Below, piece after piece: positions 21,167 to 34,493 of a DNA stretch of 64,000 nt. The stretch is from an uncultured Bacteroidota bacterium (lineage in GTDB: Bacteria; Bacteroidota; Bacteroidia; Flavobacteriales; Flavobacteriaceae). Each line of letters begins with the position of its first letter. Position 1 is the stretch's first letter. The notes under the pieces were generated by a model. The model worked only from the letters and a program-made list of their open reading frames with translations. It had not been told where the DNA came from and did no database searches. A program made the position numbers and the translations under genes. Location of the stretch: contig CACNQJ010000003.1 in the NCBI GenBank assembly GCA_902622575.1, positions 1 through 64,000 of the forward strand. The letters run 5' to 3'.

Positions 21167-21930
21167 AAAATAATGAACTTTTAATTAATGATTTAATTAA
21201 AATTATGGATGATTTAAGGGAAAAATGTCCCTGGGATAGAAATCAGACATTCAAATCTTTAAAAAGCTTAACAATTGAAGAAACATATGAGTTGATTGAT
21301 GCAATTGATAAAAAGGATTATAATGAAATTAAAGAAGAACTTGGTGATCTTCTTCTTCATATTGTCTTTTATTCAAAAATAGCTTCAGAAAAAAAGAAAT
21401 TTAATTTTAGTAATGTGATTGAATCATTAATTGAAAAATTAATATATAGACATCCTCATATATACTCCAATACTATAGTTAATGATGAAGAAGATGTTAA
21501 GATGGTGTGGGAAAAATTAAAATCCAAAAAAACAAAAAGAGGAGCACTAAGTGGTGTGCCAAAAAATTTACCAACTCTTATCAAAACAATTCGAGTTCAG
21601 GAAAAGGCAGCTGGCAAAGGATTTGACTTTAAAAGCATCGATGACTCAATAAAAAAAATAATTGAGGAATTTGAAGAATTTAGTGATGCATTGAACTCAA
21701 ATGAAAAATCAAAAATTGAAGAAGAATTTGGAGATCTTTTGTTTTCTCTTGTAAATTACTCAAGGCATATTGGTATTGACTCAAATCACTGTCTTAATAT
21801 TTCTACAAATAAATTTATTAACAGGTTTAAAAAACTTGAAAAGATTATTGAAAGCAAAAAAATAAATATTGAAAAGTTGAGTGAAAATGAACTAAATTCA
21901 ATTTGGGATAGAGTAAAAAAAATTAATTAA
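21163..21930 (+). CDS. mazG: Nucleoside triphosphate pyrophosphohydrolase MazG
   Basis: LREKCPWDRNQTFKSLKSLTIEETYELIDAI, EELGDLLLHIVFYS, second EEEFGDLLFSLVNYSRH. Confidence 0.94.
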   Translation: MKNNELLINDLIKIMDDLREKCPWDRNQTFKSLKSLTIEETYELIDAIDKKDYNEIKEELGDLLLHIVFYSKIASEKKKFNFSNVIESLIEKLIYRHPHIYSNTIVNDEEDVKMVWEKLKSKKTKRGALSGVPKNLPTLIKTIRVQEKAAGKGFDFKSIDDSIKKIIEEFEEFSDALNSNEKSKIEEEFGDLLFSLVNYSRHIGIDSNHCLNISTNKFINRFKKLEKIIESKKINIEKLSENELNSIWDRVKKIN

Positions 21931-23334
21931 TTATTTTATGAGAGTATATTTTTTTTCGTTTTTTTGGAGCTGTATTTTTAACTTTTCTATATCACTATAG
22001 ACCCCGCTTAAAACTTTATTGTCAGATCCCTTTTTGACAAAGTTTAAATTATTTTCAAGTTGTGATATTTGCTTACTTAAATCATCTATTTTTTTTCTAA
22101 GCTTAATTTTTTCTGTTTTTTTCTCATTATCATCCATAAGTTTTGACTTAACTTTTAGGATTTGAGAATCAACTTCATTTTTGGATAATCCCAATTCCTT
22201 CAGTTTAGTCTCTAATAAATTAATTAGTCCCTTTAAATCCTCAGATGTATTTTTTTTATCAATTTGAGCCCATTCATCAACTATATCTGAAATTCTCTCT
22301 ATTGAAAAATTATTTTTTAGTTCATTTACTAAATCATTTTTTTTGGAAAATATTTCTTTTTCCTTTTCATTTTTTTCATTTTTTAATTTGTCAATCTTTG
22401 AAAAACAGTCATTGTAGTGTGAAAGGAAAAGATTCCAGTTTTCTTTATTTCTCTTAAACGGAACATTTCTGATTTCTTTGAATTTGGTTTTAAGATTCTG
22501 TAGATCATGTATACTAATCTTTTGGGACTCTTTTAATTTTTTACATTCTTCAATTAAATTAATCTGATTTTTTATATTCTCAGTGTAGGTTTTTTTCAGA
22601 TTTTTAAAAAAAAGATTTTTTTCTTTTACAAATTCCTTATTAATTAATTTAAATTCTTTCCAAAGCTCATTGTTTTGAGAAGATTTTATGGGCCCCATAC
22701 CAATGAATTCATTTTTTATTTTTTCTATATCACTTATTTTTTTTATCCATTGATTTTTATCATCAACTTTTCCATCCATTAATTCTTTAAAATTTTCAAT
22801 TAGATTCTTTTTTTTGGAAATATTTCTTTCGTCATGCTTTTCTCTGTTTTTTAAATAATCTTTTTTATTGTCCTTAATTATTTGTATTAATGAATCAAAT
22901 TTTTCATTCATTTTCTTTTCATCTTTTCCTTTAACTGGACCAGTTAGATAATTCCATTTTTTTATTAAAAGGAGAAGCTCCCTGTAGCTCTTCAACTTGT
23001 CACCATATAATTTGATACGGTTAGCCTCTTCGATAATATTCAATTTAATCTTCTTGTTGAATTCTTGATCTTTTTCTTTTAACTTTTTGTCAAGATAAAT
23101 GTAGTCGTAAAAAAGTTTGATGTGATGTTTATATGAATTATTCAGCCCAAATGACAAGTGTCCTTGGACTTTACCAATTTTAATCCATTTTTCTCTTATT
23201 GATTTAAAGTACTGGAGTTTTTTACCATTAGGTTCATTTGCATTTATTAAATCTTTTAATTTCTCAATTAGATTACTTTTTTCCTCAAAATTCTTCTTTA
23301 AATCAAAAACTATATTTTTTTTTGCTGCTGACAT
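21931..23334 (-). CDS. DUF349 domain-containing coiled-coil protein
   Basis: Lys/Glu-rich helical repeats with W-K/I-xG-xV/GPI units (REKWIKIGKVQGHLS, IKKWNYLTGPVKG, KNEFIGMGPIKSSQ). Confidence 0.75.
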   Translation of the reverse strand: MSAAKKNIVFDLKKNFEEKSNLIEKLKDLINANEPNGKKLQYFKSIREKWIKIGKVQGHLSFGLNNSYKHHIKLFYDYIYLDKKLKEKDQEFNKKIKLNIIEEANRIKLYGDKLKSYRELLLLIKKWNYLTGPVKGKDEKKMNEKFDSLIQIIKDNKKDYLKNREKHDERNISKKKNLIENFKELMDGKVDDKNQWIKKISDIEKIKNEFIGMGPIKSSQNNELWKEFKLINKEFVKEKNLFFKNLKKTYTENIKNQINLIEECKKLKESQKISIHDLQNLKTKFKEIRNVPFKRNKENWNLFLSHYNDCFSKIDKLKNEKNEKEKEIFSKKNDLVNELKNNFSIERISDIVDEWAQIDKKNTSEDLKGLINLLETKLKELGLSKNEVDSQILKVKSKLMDDNEKKTEKIKLRKKIDDLSKQISQLENNLNFVKKGSDNKVLSGVYSDIEKLKIQLQKNEKKYTLIK

Positions 23335-23363
23335 AAAATATAGCTTTAAGTTAATAATTTTTA

Positions 23364-24095
23364 TTAACTGAAACTATTCCATATTCTCCAACTTTCCTCA
23401 GCTTGTGATTTAAGCATTCGTAAACCATTCATTATTTTTGCTCCCATTTTTTCACATTCAAGTAGAAAACTAGTTTTTTCGGGATTATAAATAAGATCGT
23501 AACAAAAATGATTTTTACTTATTAGGCTGTAGTTAAGTTTAGGTTTATCTTTTGTGGCTGGAAAAGTTCCAATGGGAGTGGTATTAATTATTAAATCATA
23601 ATTATTTAAATTCTGATTAATCGAATCATAACTAATGTAATTTTTATCAATTTTTCTAGAGGCAATATCATATTTAATTTTTTTACTATTTAAAGCATAT
23701 TGAATTGCTTTGGATGCACCGCCAGTACCCAATATAACAGCATTTTGAAAATTCATTTTCTGCTCAAAACTGTTAATAAAACCAATAAAATCAGTGTTGT
23801 AACCAATAAGTTTATTATCATTTATTGCTATAGTATTAACTGCGCCAATTTCCATTGCAGATTTATCAATTTCATCTAATAGTGGAATAATTTTTTCTTT
23901 ATATGGTATAGTTACATTGAGACCATTAATGCTTTTAATTTTTATATTTTTAAAATCTTCAATTTTGTCCAAATCAAAATTTATATATCTACTATTAATT
24001 ATACCTTCTTTTTCGAATTTTTCTTGGAAATATTTTGCAGAAAAAGAGTAATCGATATTCTTACCGATTAAGCCGTATATTTTTCTTGTCGACAT
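23364..24095 (-). CDS. aroE: Shikimate dehydrogenase
   Basis: YGLIGKNIDYSFSAKYF, GLNVTIPYKE, GAVNTI, YNTDFIGF, LGTGGASKAI, NTTPIG. Confidence 0.93.
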   Translation of the reverse strand: MSTRKIYGLIGKNIDYSFSAKYFQEKFEKEGIINSRYINFDLDKIEDFKNIKIKSINGLNVTIPYKEKIIPLLDEIDKSAMEIGAVNTIAINDNKLIGYNTDFIGFINSFEQKMNFQNAVILGTGGASKAIQYALNSKKIKYDIASRKIDKNYISYDSINQNLNNYDLIINTTPIGTFPATKDKPKLNYSLISKNHFCYDLIYNPEKTSFLLECEKMGAKIMNGLRMLKSQAEESWRIWNSFS

Positions 24096-25032
24096 AATTA
24101 TTGATAATGATAGTTAGAATTAAACCGATTAAAATTAAAATAAATGCAACTGAGTTTATTGAACTTGTCATTTCAGTTTGATCCATATTATTTTTTATCT
24201 GATTCCAAGGCCAAACAATATACAGAGTACCTAAGACAAATCCAATTATTAAATGATCGAGCTGATTTGGAAATTTTTTTGTTATATAAGTTAAGAACTT
24301 CGACAAAATAATTAAACCCAATACTGATCCAATAAAAAATACTATTAAAATATTGATCATTTCATATTCCACTACAAGCTTATTTCCAGGATTGAATAAA
24401 TTCAATATCAAATTGTAAAAATTATTAACAGAGTCAACAAGTAATAATTTATAATTTCCTAGGAGAATGAGCAGAAATGAACCTGAAAGTCCAGGAATTG
24501 TTATACCACAGATACTAATAAATCCACAAAAAAATACAAATAATAAATTTCTGTTTTCATACAGTGGTTCACTGAAGCTTATTAATATTCCAAATAAAAA
24601 ACCAAAAAATAAATAAGAAAGTTTTTTTAAGTCTGTTGTCCTTAATCTTTTAACAAGTATATATACGGATCCGATGATTAAACCAAAAAAAACAGACCAT
24701 ACATAAAGTTCATTTTGGATTAAAAAATAGTCTAAAATTTTTGAGGTTGAGAAATAACTCATAATCATACCAAAGGATATGAAAAGTAGAAAATAACCAT
24801 TAATGTTTTTCATAAATTGTTTCAATCCACTCTTTTTTAAAACTGTAAGATTTTTATAATTTATTGATTTTATTGATTGAATTAGATGATTATAAAAACC
24901 AATAATTAATGAATATAGTCCACCAGAAATCCCAGGTAATTTATTTATAGAGCCCATGACAATTCCGTGTAAAAAAACTTCCAAAAAACTAGCTTTGTTC
25001 CAGTCTCTATTATACCTCATTTTCTTTTCCAA
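24061..25032 (-). CDS. DUF368 family membrane protein (copy 2)
   Basis: FLHGIVMGSINKLPGISGGLYSLIIGFYNHLI and internal repeat ICGITIPGLSGSFLLILLGNY. Confidence 0.88.
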   Translation of the reverse strand: MEKKMRYNRDWNKASFLEVFLHGIVMGSINKLPGISGGLYSLIIGFYNHLIQSIKSINYKNLTVLKKSGLKQFMKNINGYFLLFISFGMIMSYFSTSKILDYFLIQNELYVWSVFFGLIIGSVYILVKRLRTTDLKKLSYLFFGFLFGILISFSEPLYENRNLLFVFFCGFISICGITIPGLSGSFLLILLGNYKLLLVDSVNNFYNLILNLFNPGNKLVVEYEMINILIVFFIGSVLGLIILSKFLTYITKKFPNQLDHLIIGFVLGTLYIVWPWNQIKNNMDQTEMTSSINSVAFILILIGLILTIIINNYVDKKNIRLNR

Positions 25033-25894
25033 TCATATTTAAAGCCAAAATTGTTGTAGAGCCAACTATTACCCATAAAAATAATGAAACATCACTAACA
25101 AAAAAATTATAAAAATTAGTTACTGGCGATACGCCTAAATCCATAGATGGGATTATTCTAGTAACTGAACCTAGTATGAATCCAATTAAAACTATTAAGG
25201 TTTTATCCTCAAAGTTTTTGAAGAGCCACTTAATTAACCTTGAAAAAGTTAAAATTCCTAGAATTGCACCAGCAGCAAATGTTAAAATGTAGATGATTGA
25301 GTCAGATTCATTAATAAAAATTGAACTTAATTTTTTCAACATGAATTGGTAAGCACCAAGTACAAGAAGAATATAAGAGCCAGAAATTCCAGGTAAGATC
25401 ATAGCACATGAACATATAAAACCACAAATAAAAATATATGTCATTCCAATTTCAACATCAAATGGATTAATTTGAAGTAATTTATAAACTGTAAAACTTG
25501 AAAATAAAAGAATAATTATATCATATAATTTAACAACATTAACTTTTTTCAATAAAACATAAACACTACAGATTATAAGTCCAAAAAAAAATGCACTAAT
25601 TTGATTATTATAATTCTCTAGGAGGAATAAAATTGTATTGCTGAATAAAACTATACTTAGGACTATACCTAATCCTAAAACACTCAAAATATCAAATTTT
25701 TTAGATTTAAAGTTTTTAAAGAGATTATTAGAAATATTACTAATACTTATATTATTTAAGGCAGTAATTAAATCTTTGTAAACCCCGGTAATCAATGCAA
25801 TGGTACCCCCAGAAATTCCAGGAACTAAATCTGCTAAACCCATTAGCATGCCTTTAAATAGAATGATGGGATAGTTTTTATTAGTTAGCTTCAC
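25010..25894 (-). CDS. DUF368 family membrane protein (copy 1)
   Basis: LFKGMLMGLADLVPGISGGTIALITGVYKDLI and CAMILPGISGSYILLVLGAYQ. Confidence 0.92.
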   Translation of the reverse strand: MKLTNKNYPIILFKGMLMGLADLVPGISGGTIALITGVYKDLITALNNISISNISNNLFKNFKSKKFDILSVLGLGIVLSIVLFSNTILFLLENYNNQISAFFFGLIICSVYVLLKKVNVVKLYDIIILLFSSFTVYKLLQINPFDVEIGMTYIFICGFICSCAMILPGISGSYILLVLGAYQFMLKKLSSIFINESDSIIYILTFAAGAILGILTFSRLIKWLFKNFEDKTLIVLIGFILGSVTRIIPSMDLGVSPVTNFYNFFVSDVSLFLWVIVGSTTILALNMIGKENEV

Positions 25895-25907
25895 ACGGAT
25901 AAAACTA

Positions 25908-26960
25908 CTAATAATTGTTTGATATTATATTCAACGCTTTGTTAAGATTCTCTATTGCTTTGTCGTGGTCGTTTTTTCTTAGGTAATATTTAGCGATTGA
26001 TATCCAGGCTTTTTCATAAAGTGGGTCTTTTTCGATAATAATATTTAAGTATTTAAGTGCATTATCGTAATCTCCAACCTTTTCGTAGCATTTAGAAAGC
26101 CGATATAGGCTAAAAGATGAATCTTTGTTAAGATTATTTACTATTTTGTAATAGTAAATAGATTTTTTATAATCTTTTTTTAGTTCATAAATTTTCCCTA
26201 ATTCTACATAACACGATGACAATGATTCATCACTAATTATCCCAAATTCATGAGCTGCTATACTTTCTTTAATTTTATTTTTCTTGAGATAAAGTTTTCC
26301 TATTTCATACCATGCATTAGCTGAGTATGGATTTTTTTCTAAATATTTATTTAAGAAATTTATAGCCTCATCCTCTTTACATGATAAATTGTAGCACGAT
26401 ATTAACTTATCAAAATAATTTTTATCATCTGGATAGATATTAAGGATTTTAATAAGAGTTTCTATTGCATTTTCATAGTCTTCTATATTCATATAATTTT
26501 TTAGTAGAAGATCCAAAATAAAATAATTTAATTGGTCGCTGTGAGGGATATTTTTTAATATTGAGACTGATTCCTTGTATTTTTGCATTTTGTTGAGGAT
26601 TTTGGCCTTTTGAAAAATTAAATCATGGCTGTTTTCGTTCAATTCTAAAAGATTTTCAATGAGATTGAGAGATCCATTAACTTTTCCTCGAATTAGAAGT
26701 ATTTCAGAGTGTAAAATGTTTATATTGATTGATTTAGGATATAGGCTATTTCCAAGTTCTATTGCTCTCTCTGCCATGCCAATATCTCCATCATTGAAAT
26801 AGTAAAGAATTATTTCCTCTATTTCATCCGTATCAAGAAAAATAGATGAATCCGACTGAATCATTTTTTCAAACTTCTCTACTAAATCATTGTTTTCAGA
26901 TTGCATATATAATTTTTGTTTAAAAATATATACAATGTTCAGAGTTAATATTTTTTGCAA
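25908..26960 (-). CDS. Tetratricopeptide repeat protein
   Basis: Successive TPR units (NPYSANAWYEIGKLYLKKNKIKESIAAHEFGI...; DPLYEKAWISIAKYYLRKNDHDKAIENLNKAL). Start may be internal (MQSENNDL). Confidence 0.88.
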   Translation of the reverse strand: MQKILTLNIVYIFKQKLYMQSENNDLVEKFEKMIQSDSSIFLDTDEIEEIILYYFNDGDIGMAERAIELGNSLYPKSININILHSEILLIRGKVNGSLNLIENLLELNENSHDLIFQKAKILNKMQKYKESVSILKNIPHSDQLNYFILDLLLKNYMNIEDYENAIETLIKILNIYPDDKNYFDKLISCYNLSCKEDEAINFLNKYLEKNPYSANAWYEIGKLYLKKNKIKESIAAHEFGIISDESLSSCYVELGKIYELKKDYKKSIYYYKIVNNLNKDSSFSLYRLSKCYEKVGDYDNALKYLNIIIEKDPLYEKAWISIAKYYLRKNDHDKAIENLNKALNIISNNY

Positions 26961-26987
26961 TTAACTTTATTAAAAATTTATTAACAT

Positions 26988-28157
26988 TTACATTGAGTCA
27001 AGAACATCCAGAATAATCTTACAACCCTTTTTAATTTCAGAGTTTGTAATTGTAAGTGGTGGAGTAATTCTTACAGCTTTTTTCTCATACAATAACCAAA
27101 AAATGATTAAGCCTTTACTTAAACTATTTAATACCAATTGATTAGCAATTTTATCACTTTTCATTATTAATGCTAACATTAAACCCTTTCCCCTGACTTC
27201 TTTAATTAATGGGTGAATTAATAATTTTCTAAATAAATTTTCCTTTTCAATTGACTTCCTGGATAAATCGTCTTTTATTATAATTGATAATGTTTCAAAT
27301 CCTGCAGCTGATATCACTGGATGACCTCCGAAAGTAGTTATATGGCCAAGAATTGGGTTTTTTTGAAATTGATTCATTTTTGATTTTTCAGTAATCATTG
27401 CTCCAATTGGAAATCCACCTCCAAGTGCTTTACCTAGTAGTAATATGTCTGGGCTAACCTTGTAATGCTCAAAAGCAAATAGTTTACCAGTTCTTCCCAA
27501 GCCAGTTTGAAGTTCATCCAAGATTAATAATGCTCCTACTTTTTCGCAACGTTTTTTTACACTAATTAAAAAATCATCATTGGGTAAAATGAAACCAGCT
27601 CCACCTTGAAATGTTTCTAAAATTACACATGCTGTATTTTTATCTATCGATGATAAGTCCTCTGAATTAAATTTTATAAACTGGATATCAGGTAAAAGAG
27701 GTCTATATGCGCTTTTTCTCTTTTCATAACCTGAAACACTTAATGATCCATGTGTACTTCCATGGTACGAATTTAGGGCTGAAACTATTTTTGATTTTCC
27801 AGTTATTCTTTTGCTTAGTTTCAAAGCAGCCTCGACAGCCTCTGTTCCAGAATTGGTTAAATAGACAGAATTTAGATTTTTAGGAAGGTTTTTTACAAGT
27901 AGCTCACATAATTTTATGCTTGGTTCTTGAATGAATTCACCATAAACCATGACGTGAGAATATTTCTTTAGTTGATTTGAAACAGCTTGAATAATTTTTT
28001 TATTGCTGTGACCCAAATTGCAAACTGAAACACCAGCAACAAAATCTAAATATTTTTTGTTTTTCTCAAAAATGTATGACCCTTTGGCCTTTTCTATTCT
28101 GAGTGATAAAGGATTTGGAACAATTTGGGCCTGAAATTTTTTGAACTTGTTAATCAA
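26988..28157 (-). CDS. Class III (ornithine/acetylornithine-like) PLP aminotransferase
   Basis: YLTNSGTEAVEAALKLSKR, SYHGSTHGSLSVSG, LILDELQTGLGRTGKLFAFEHY, LLGKALGGGFPIGAM. Confidence 0.9.
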   Translation of the reverse strand: MINKFKKFQAQIVPNPLSLRIEKAKGSYIFEKNKKYLDFVAGVSVCNLGHSNKKIIQAVSNQLKKYSHVMVYGEFIQEPSIKLCELLVKNLPKNLNSVYLTNSGTEAVEAALKLSKRITGKSKIVSALNSYHGSTHGSLSVSGYEKRKSAYRPLLPDIQFIKFNSEDLSSIDKNTACVILETFQGGAGFILPNDDFLISVKKRCEKVGALLILDELQTGLGRTGKLFAFEHYKVSPDILLLGKALGGGFPIGAMITEKSKMNQFQKNPILGHITTFGGHPVISAAGFETLSIIIKDDLSRKSIEKENLFRKLLIHPLIKEVRGKGLMLALIMKSDKIANQLVLNSLSKGLIIFWLLYEKKAVRITPPLTITNSEIKKGCKIILDVLDSM

Positions 28158-31439
<3,282 letters not shown>

Positions 31440-31462
31440 TTAAACTTTCACTAAAATAAATA

Positions 31463-33661
31463 TTAATCTCTAACAACCTTATATACACCTTTAATTTTTT
31501 TTAATCTTTGAATTAGTTTATCGATAATATTTTTATTTTTTACCCTGAAGGTTATTGAGCCTTTAAATACATCTCCTTCAGTATCAAAAGACATTTTTCT
31601 CATATTAATATTCAAGTTTTCCGAAATGATAGTGGTTATTTGGTTTACAAGACCAATATTATCAATACCTATAATTTGTATTTTGGAGGTATAATCATGT
31701 TGGGTAGAGTCAATCCATTTACATTTCATTATCCTGTAAGCAAACTTTGATTGCAAACTAATAGAATTTTTACAATCAGATTTATGTACCTTGATGCCAT
31801 CATTGACAGTTACAAATCCAAAGACTTTATCTCCTGCAACAGGCCTACAGCAACTAGCTAAAGTATAATCTAGCCTTTCATCATTATTTCCAAAAACTAA
31901 TTGATCATAGTTAGTGCTAATAGTATCATTTGGCTTAATTGTTGGTTTTTCAGAAATTTTTCTTCTAAAAAATTTCATGATGGCATTCTGAGAATTAGCA
32001 AACTTTTTTAAATCTGTATTATCAATTGTGCCGATGCCTATTCTATAAAAAAGGTCCAAAGAAGTTTGAAGATTAAAGAAATTCTGGATTTTATTTATGT
32101 TGGATTCATTAAAGTTTATTTTAAGTTGTTTTAATTTTCTTCTTAAAATTTCTTTGCCCTCATCACCAATTTGTTTCTTATTTTCCTTTATTGATGATCT
32201 AATTGCTGATTTTGCTTTAGATGTAATGACGAAGTCTAGCCAACTTGCACTTGGCTTCGAATTATTACTCTTAATTATTTGTACCTGTTCTCCACTACTT
32301 AACTTAAAGTTAAGTGGTACAATTCTTCCATTGACCTTTATTCCTCTAGTTTTAAGTCCTAGACCTGAATGAATGTGGAATGCAAAATCCAAAGCTGTAG
32401 AACCCTTCGGAAGAGATTTCAAATCACCCTCTGGCGTAAAAACAAATATTTCATCAGAATATAAATTAAGTTTAAAATCTTCTACAAAATTTACTGCACT
32501 TGAGTCTGGGTTTTTTAAAACCTCTTGTAGTCTATTTAACCATTTTTCTAAACCACTCTCTTTGTCATCACCAAGTTTGTATTTATAGTGGGCTGCATAT
32601 CCTCGCTCAGCAATTTCATGCATTCTTGTAGATCTTATTTGAACTTCAATCCATCTTTTATTTGGTCCAACAACGGTGATATGGAGTGCTTCATAACCAT
32701 TTGATTTTGGTGTTGATATCCAATCTCTTAACCTCGTTGGATTAGGCCTGTAAACATCTGTAACTATTGAATATATCTTCCAGGCAATTAATTTTTCAAG
32801 GACAGGATCTGCGTCATAAATTATTCTAACTGCAAATCGATCATAAACTTCGTCTATGCTAATATTTTTTTTGATAATCTTATTACGGATAGAGTATATG
32901 GATTTGGATCTACCATTTATCTTGAAATTTAGATTTTCAGATTTTAGTTTATCTGATATTTTTCTTGCAAAGTTTCTTATATATAAGTTTTGATCATCTT
33001 TTGTTTTTTCAAGACTAGTTTTAATCTCATTATACACATCTGAATCAGTATATTTTAAACTTAAATCTTCTAATTCATTTTTTATCTCATAAAGACCAAT
33101 TCTGTGAGCTATTGGTGCATATATATACAAAGTTTCTGATGATATCTTTAATTGTTTTTCTTCAGAAAGAAAATCTAATGTTTTCATATTGTGAAGCCTG
33201 TCGGCAATCTTTATAAGAATTACTCTTATATCATCATTAAGTGTCAAAAGCATTTTTCTAAAATTTTCTGCCTGAATAGAAAGTATCTTCTCTTTTTTTA
33301 GTTTAGATATTTTGGTTAAACCCTCAACAATCTTTGCTACTTCATCACCAAAAATTTCTTCAATTTTTTCAATTGAATATTTGGAATCTTCAACTACATC
33401 ATGTAACAATGCTGATGCTATGCTTTGCCCATCCAATCCGATTTTGGATGCAACTATTTTTGCAACTGATATTGGATGGAAGATATATGGCTTACCTGAC
33501 TTTCTTGTTTGAGTGCTGTGAGCATCGATTGCGATATCAAGTGCTTTTCTTATCAATAATTTATCATCTTCACTTAAAGTTTGATAGCTAATTTTTAATA
33601 AACTTTTATATTCTCTTGCTATTTGCAGGTTTATTGTCTTGTTGTCAGCAGTAAAATCCAT
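31463..33661 (-). CDS. RelA/SpoT family (p)ppGpp synthetase/hydrolase
   Basis: HD domain (SALLHDVVEDSKYS), synthetase region (YDRFAVRIIYDAD, GYEALHITV), TGS (IFVFTPEGDLKSLPKGSTALDFAFHIHS), C-terminal ACT-like. Confidence 0.95.
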   Translation of the reverse strand: MDFTADNKTINLQIAREYKSLLKISYQTLSEDDKLLIRKALDIAIDAHSTQTRKSGKPYIFHPISVAKIVASKIGLDGQSIASALLHDVVEDSKYSIEKIEEIFGDEVAKIVEGLTKISKLKKEKILSIQAENFRKMLLTLNDDIRVILIKIADRLHNMKTLDFLSEEKQLKISSETLYIYAPIAHRIGLYEIKNELEDLSLKYTDSDVYNEIKTSLEKTKDDQNLYIRNFARKISDKLKSENLNFKINGRSKSIYSIRNKIIKKNISIDEVYDRFAVRIIYDADPVLEKLIAWKIYSIVTDVYRPNPTRLRDWISTPKSNGYEALHITVVGPNKRWIEVQIRSTRMHEIAERGYAAHYKYKLGDDKESGLEKWLNRLQEVLKNPDSSAVNFVEDFKLNLYSDEIFVFTPEGDLKSLPKGSTALDFAFHIHSGLGLKTRGIKVNGRIVPLNFKLSSGEQVQIIKSNNSKPSASWLDFVITSKAKSAIRSSIKENKKQIGDEGKEILRRKLKQLKINFNESNINKIQNFFNLQTSLDLFYRIGIGTIDNTDLKKFANSQNAIMKFFRRKISEKPTIKPNDTISTNYDQLVFGNNDERLDYTLASCCRPVAGDKVFGFVTVNDGIKVHKSDCKNSISLQSKFAYRIMKCKWIDSTQHDYTSKIQIIGIDNIGLVNQITTIISENLNINMRKMSFDTEGDVFKGSITFRVKNKNIIDKLIQRLKKIKGVYKVVRD

Positions 33662-33670
33662 TACTTAAAT

Positions 33671-34441
33671 TTAAGAGAATTTTCTCTGATTTAGCGCTTC
33701 ATATAAAATTATTCCTGTTGAAACGGATAAATTTAGAGAGTCTACCTTACCAAACATTGGGATGCTAACCAATTCATCAGATTTTTTTATTAATGTTTGG
33801 TTTACACTAGATTTTTCTGGCCCCATTATTAATGCACATCTTTTGTTATAGTCTATTTTATTAAAATTGTTTTTTGATTCAATAAACGAGCTGTAGATTT
33901 TAAAATTATTTTTTTTTAGAAAATCAATAATTTGATTAGAATTCATTTTAAAAACATTCAAATGAAATATTGAACCTAGACTAGACCTTATTGTGTTTGG
34001 GTTATATAAGTCAATATTTGAGTCGACTATTATAATATTTTTAAAACCACAAGCTTCAAAAGTTCGCATAATAGCACCTATATTTCCAGGCTTTTCAGGG
34101 TTTTCAAGAACTAGAATCAACTCATCGGTAGTTAATTTGATGGAGTTTATATCTTGTTTTTTATCATTTACTATGGCAAAAATCCCCTCTGTTTCCCTGT
34201 ATATTATTTTCCTGAGTAGTTCATTACTAATTACATTTATATTTTTGTGATTTAAATTTTCTACGTTTTTTTCTAAAGTAAAGATTGATTCAATTTCAAA
34301 GTCAGATTTTTGACATAAATCAATTTCTCTCAAACCCTCAACAATAAACTTTTTTTCATTTTTTCTGAAGGATGATTTTTCAAAAAGTTTTTTAGCGTAT
34401 TTGAATGATTGATTGTCTTTACTTGAAATTTTATTAAACAT
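33671..34441 (-). CDS. TrmH/SpoU-family RNA 2'-O-methyltransferase
   Basis: LVLENPEKPGNIGAIMRTFEACGFKNIIIVDS, ALIMGPEKSSVN, SLNLSVSTGIILYEAL. Confidence 0.93.
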   Translation of the reverse strand: MFNKISSKDNQSFKYAKKLFEKSSFRKNEKKFIVEGLREIDLCQKSDFEIESIFTLEKNVENLNHKNINVISNELLRKIIYRETEGIFAIVNDKKQDINSIKLTTDELILVLENPEKPGNIGAIMRTFEACGFKNIIIVDSNIDLYNPNTIRSSLGSIFHLNVFKMNSNQIIDFLKKNNFKIYSSFIESKNNFNKIDYNKRCALIMGPEKSSVNQTLIKKSDELVSIPMFGKVDSLNLSVSTGIILYEALNQRKFS

Positions 34442-34470
34442 AATTATATATAAAACTAATCAAAATCCCA

Positions 34471-34478
34471 TATCTTTG
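34471..34478 (+). promoter_or_regulatory. Candidate Bacteroidota -7 box upstream of the cysteine desulfurase
   Basis: TATCTTTG matches TAnnTTTG 15 bp before the ATG at 34494; no clear -33 TTG. Confidence 0.35.
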
Positions 34479-34493
34479 AAAAGCAATTTTCAG

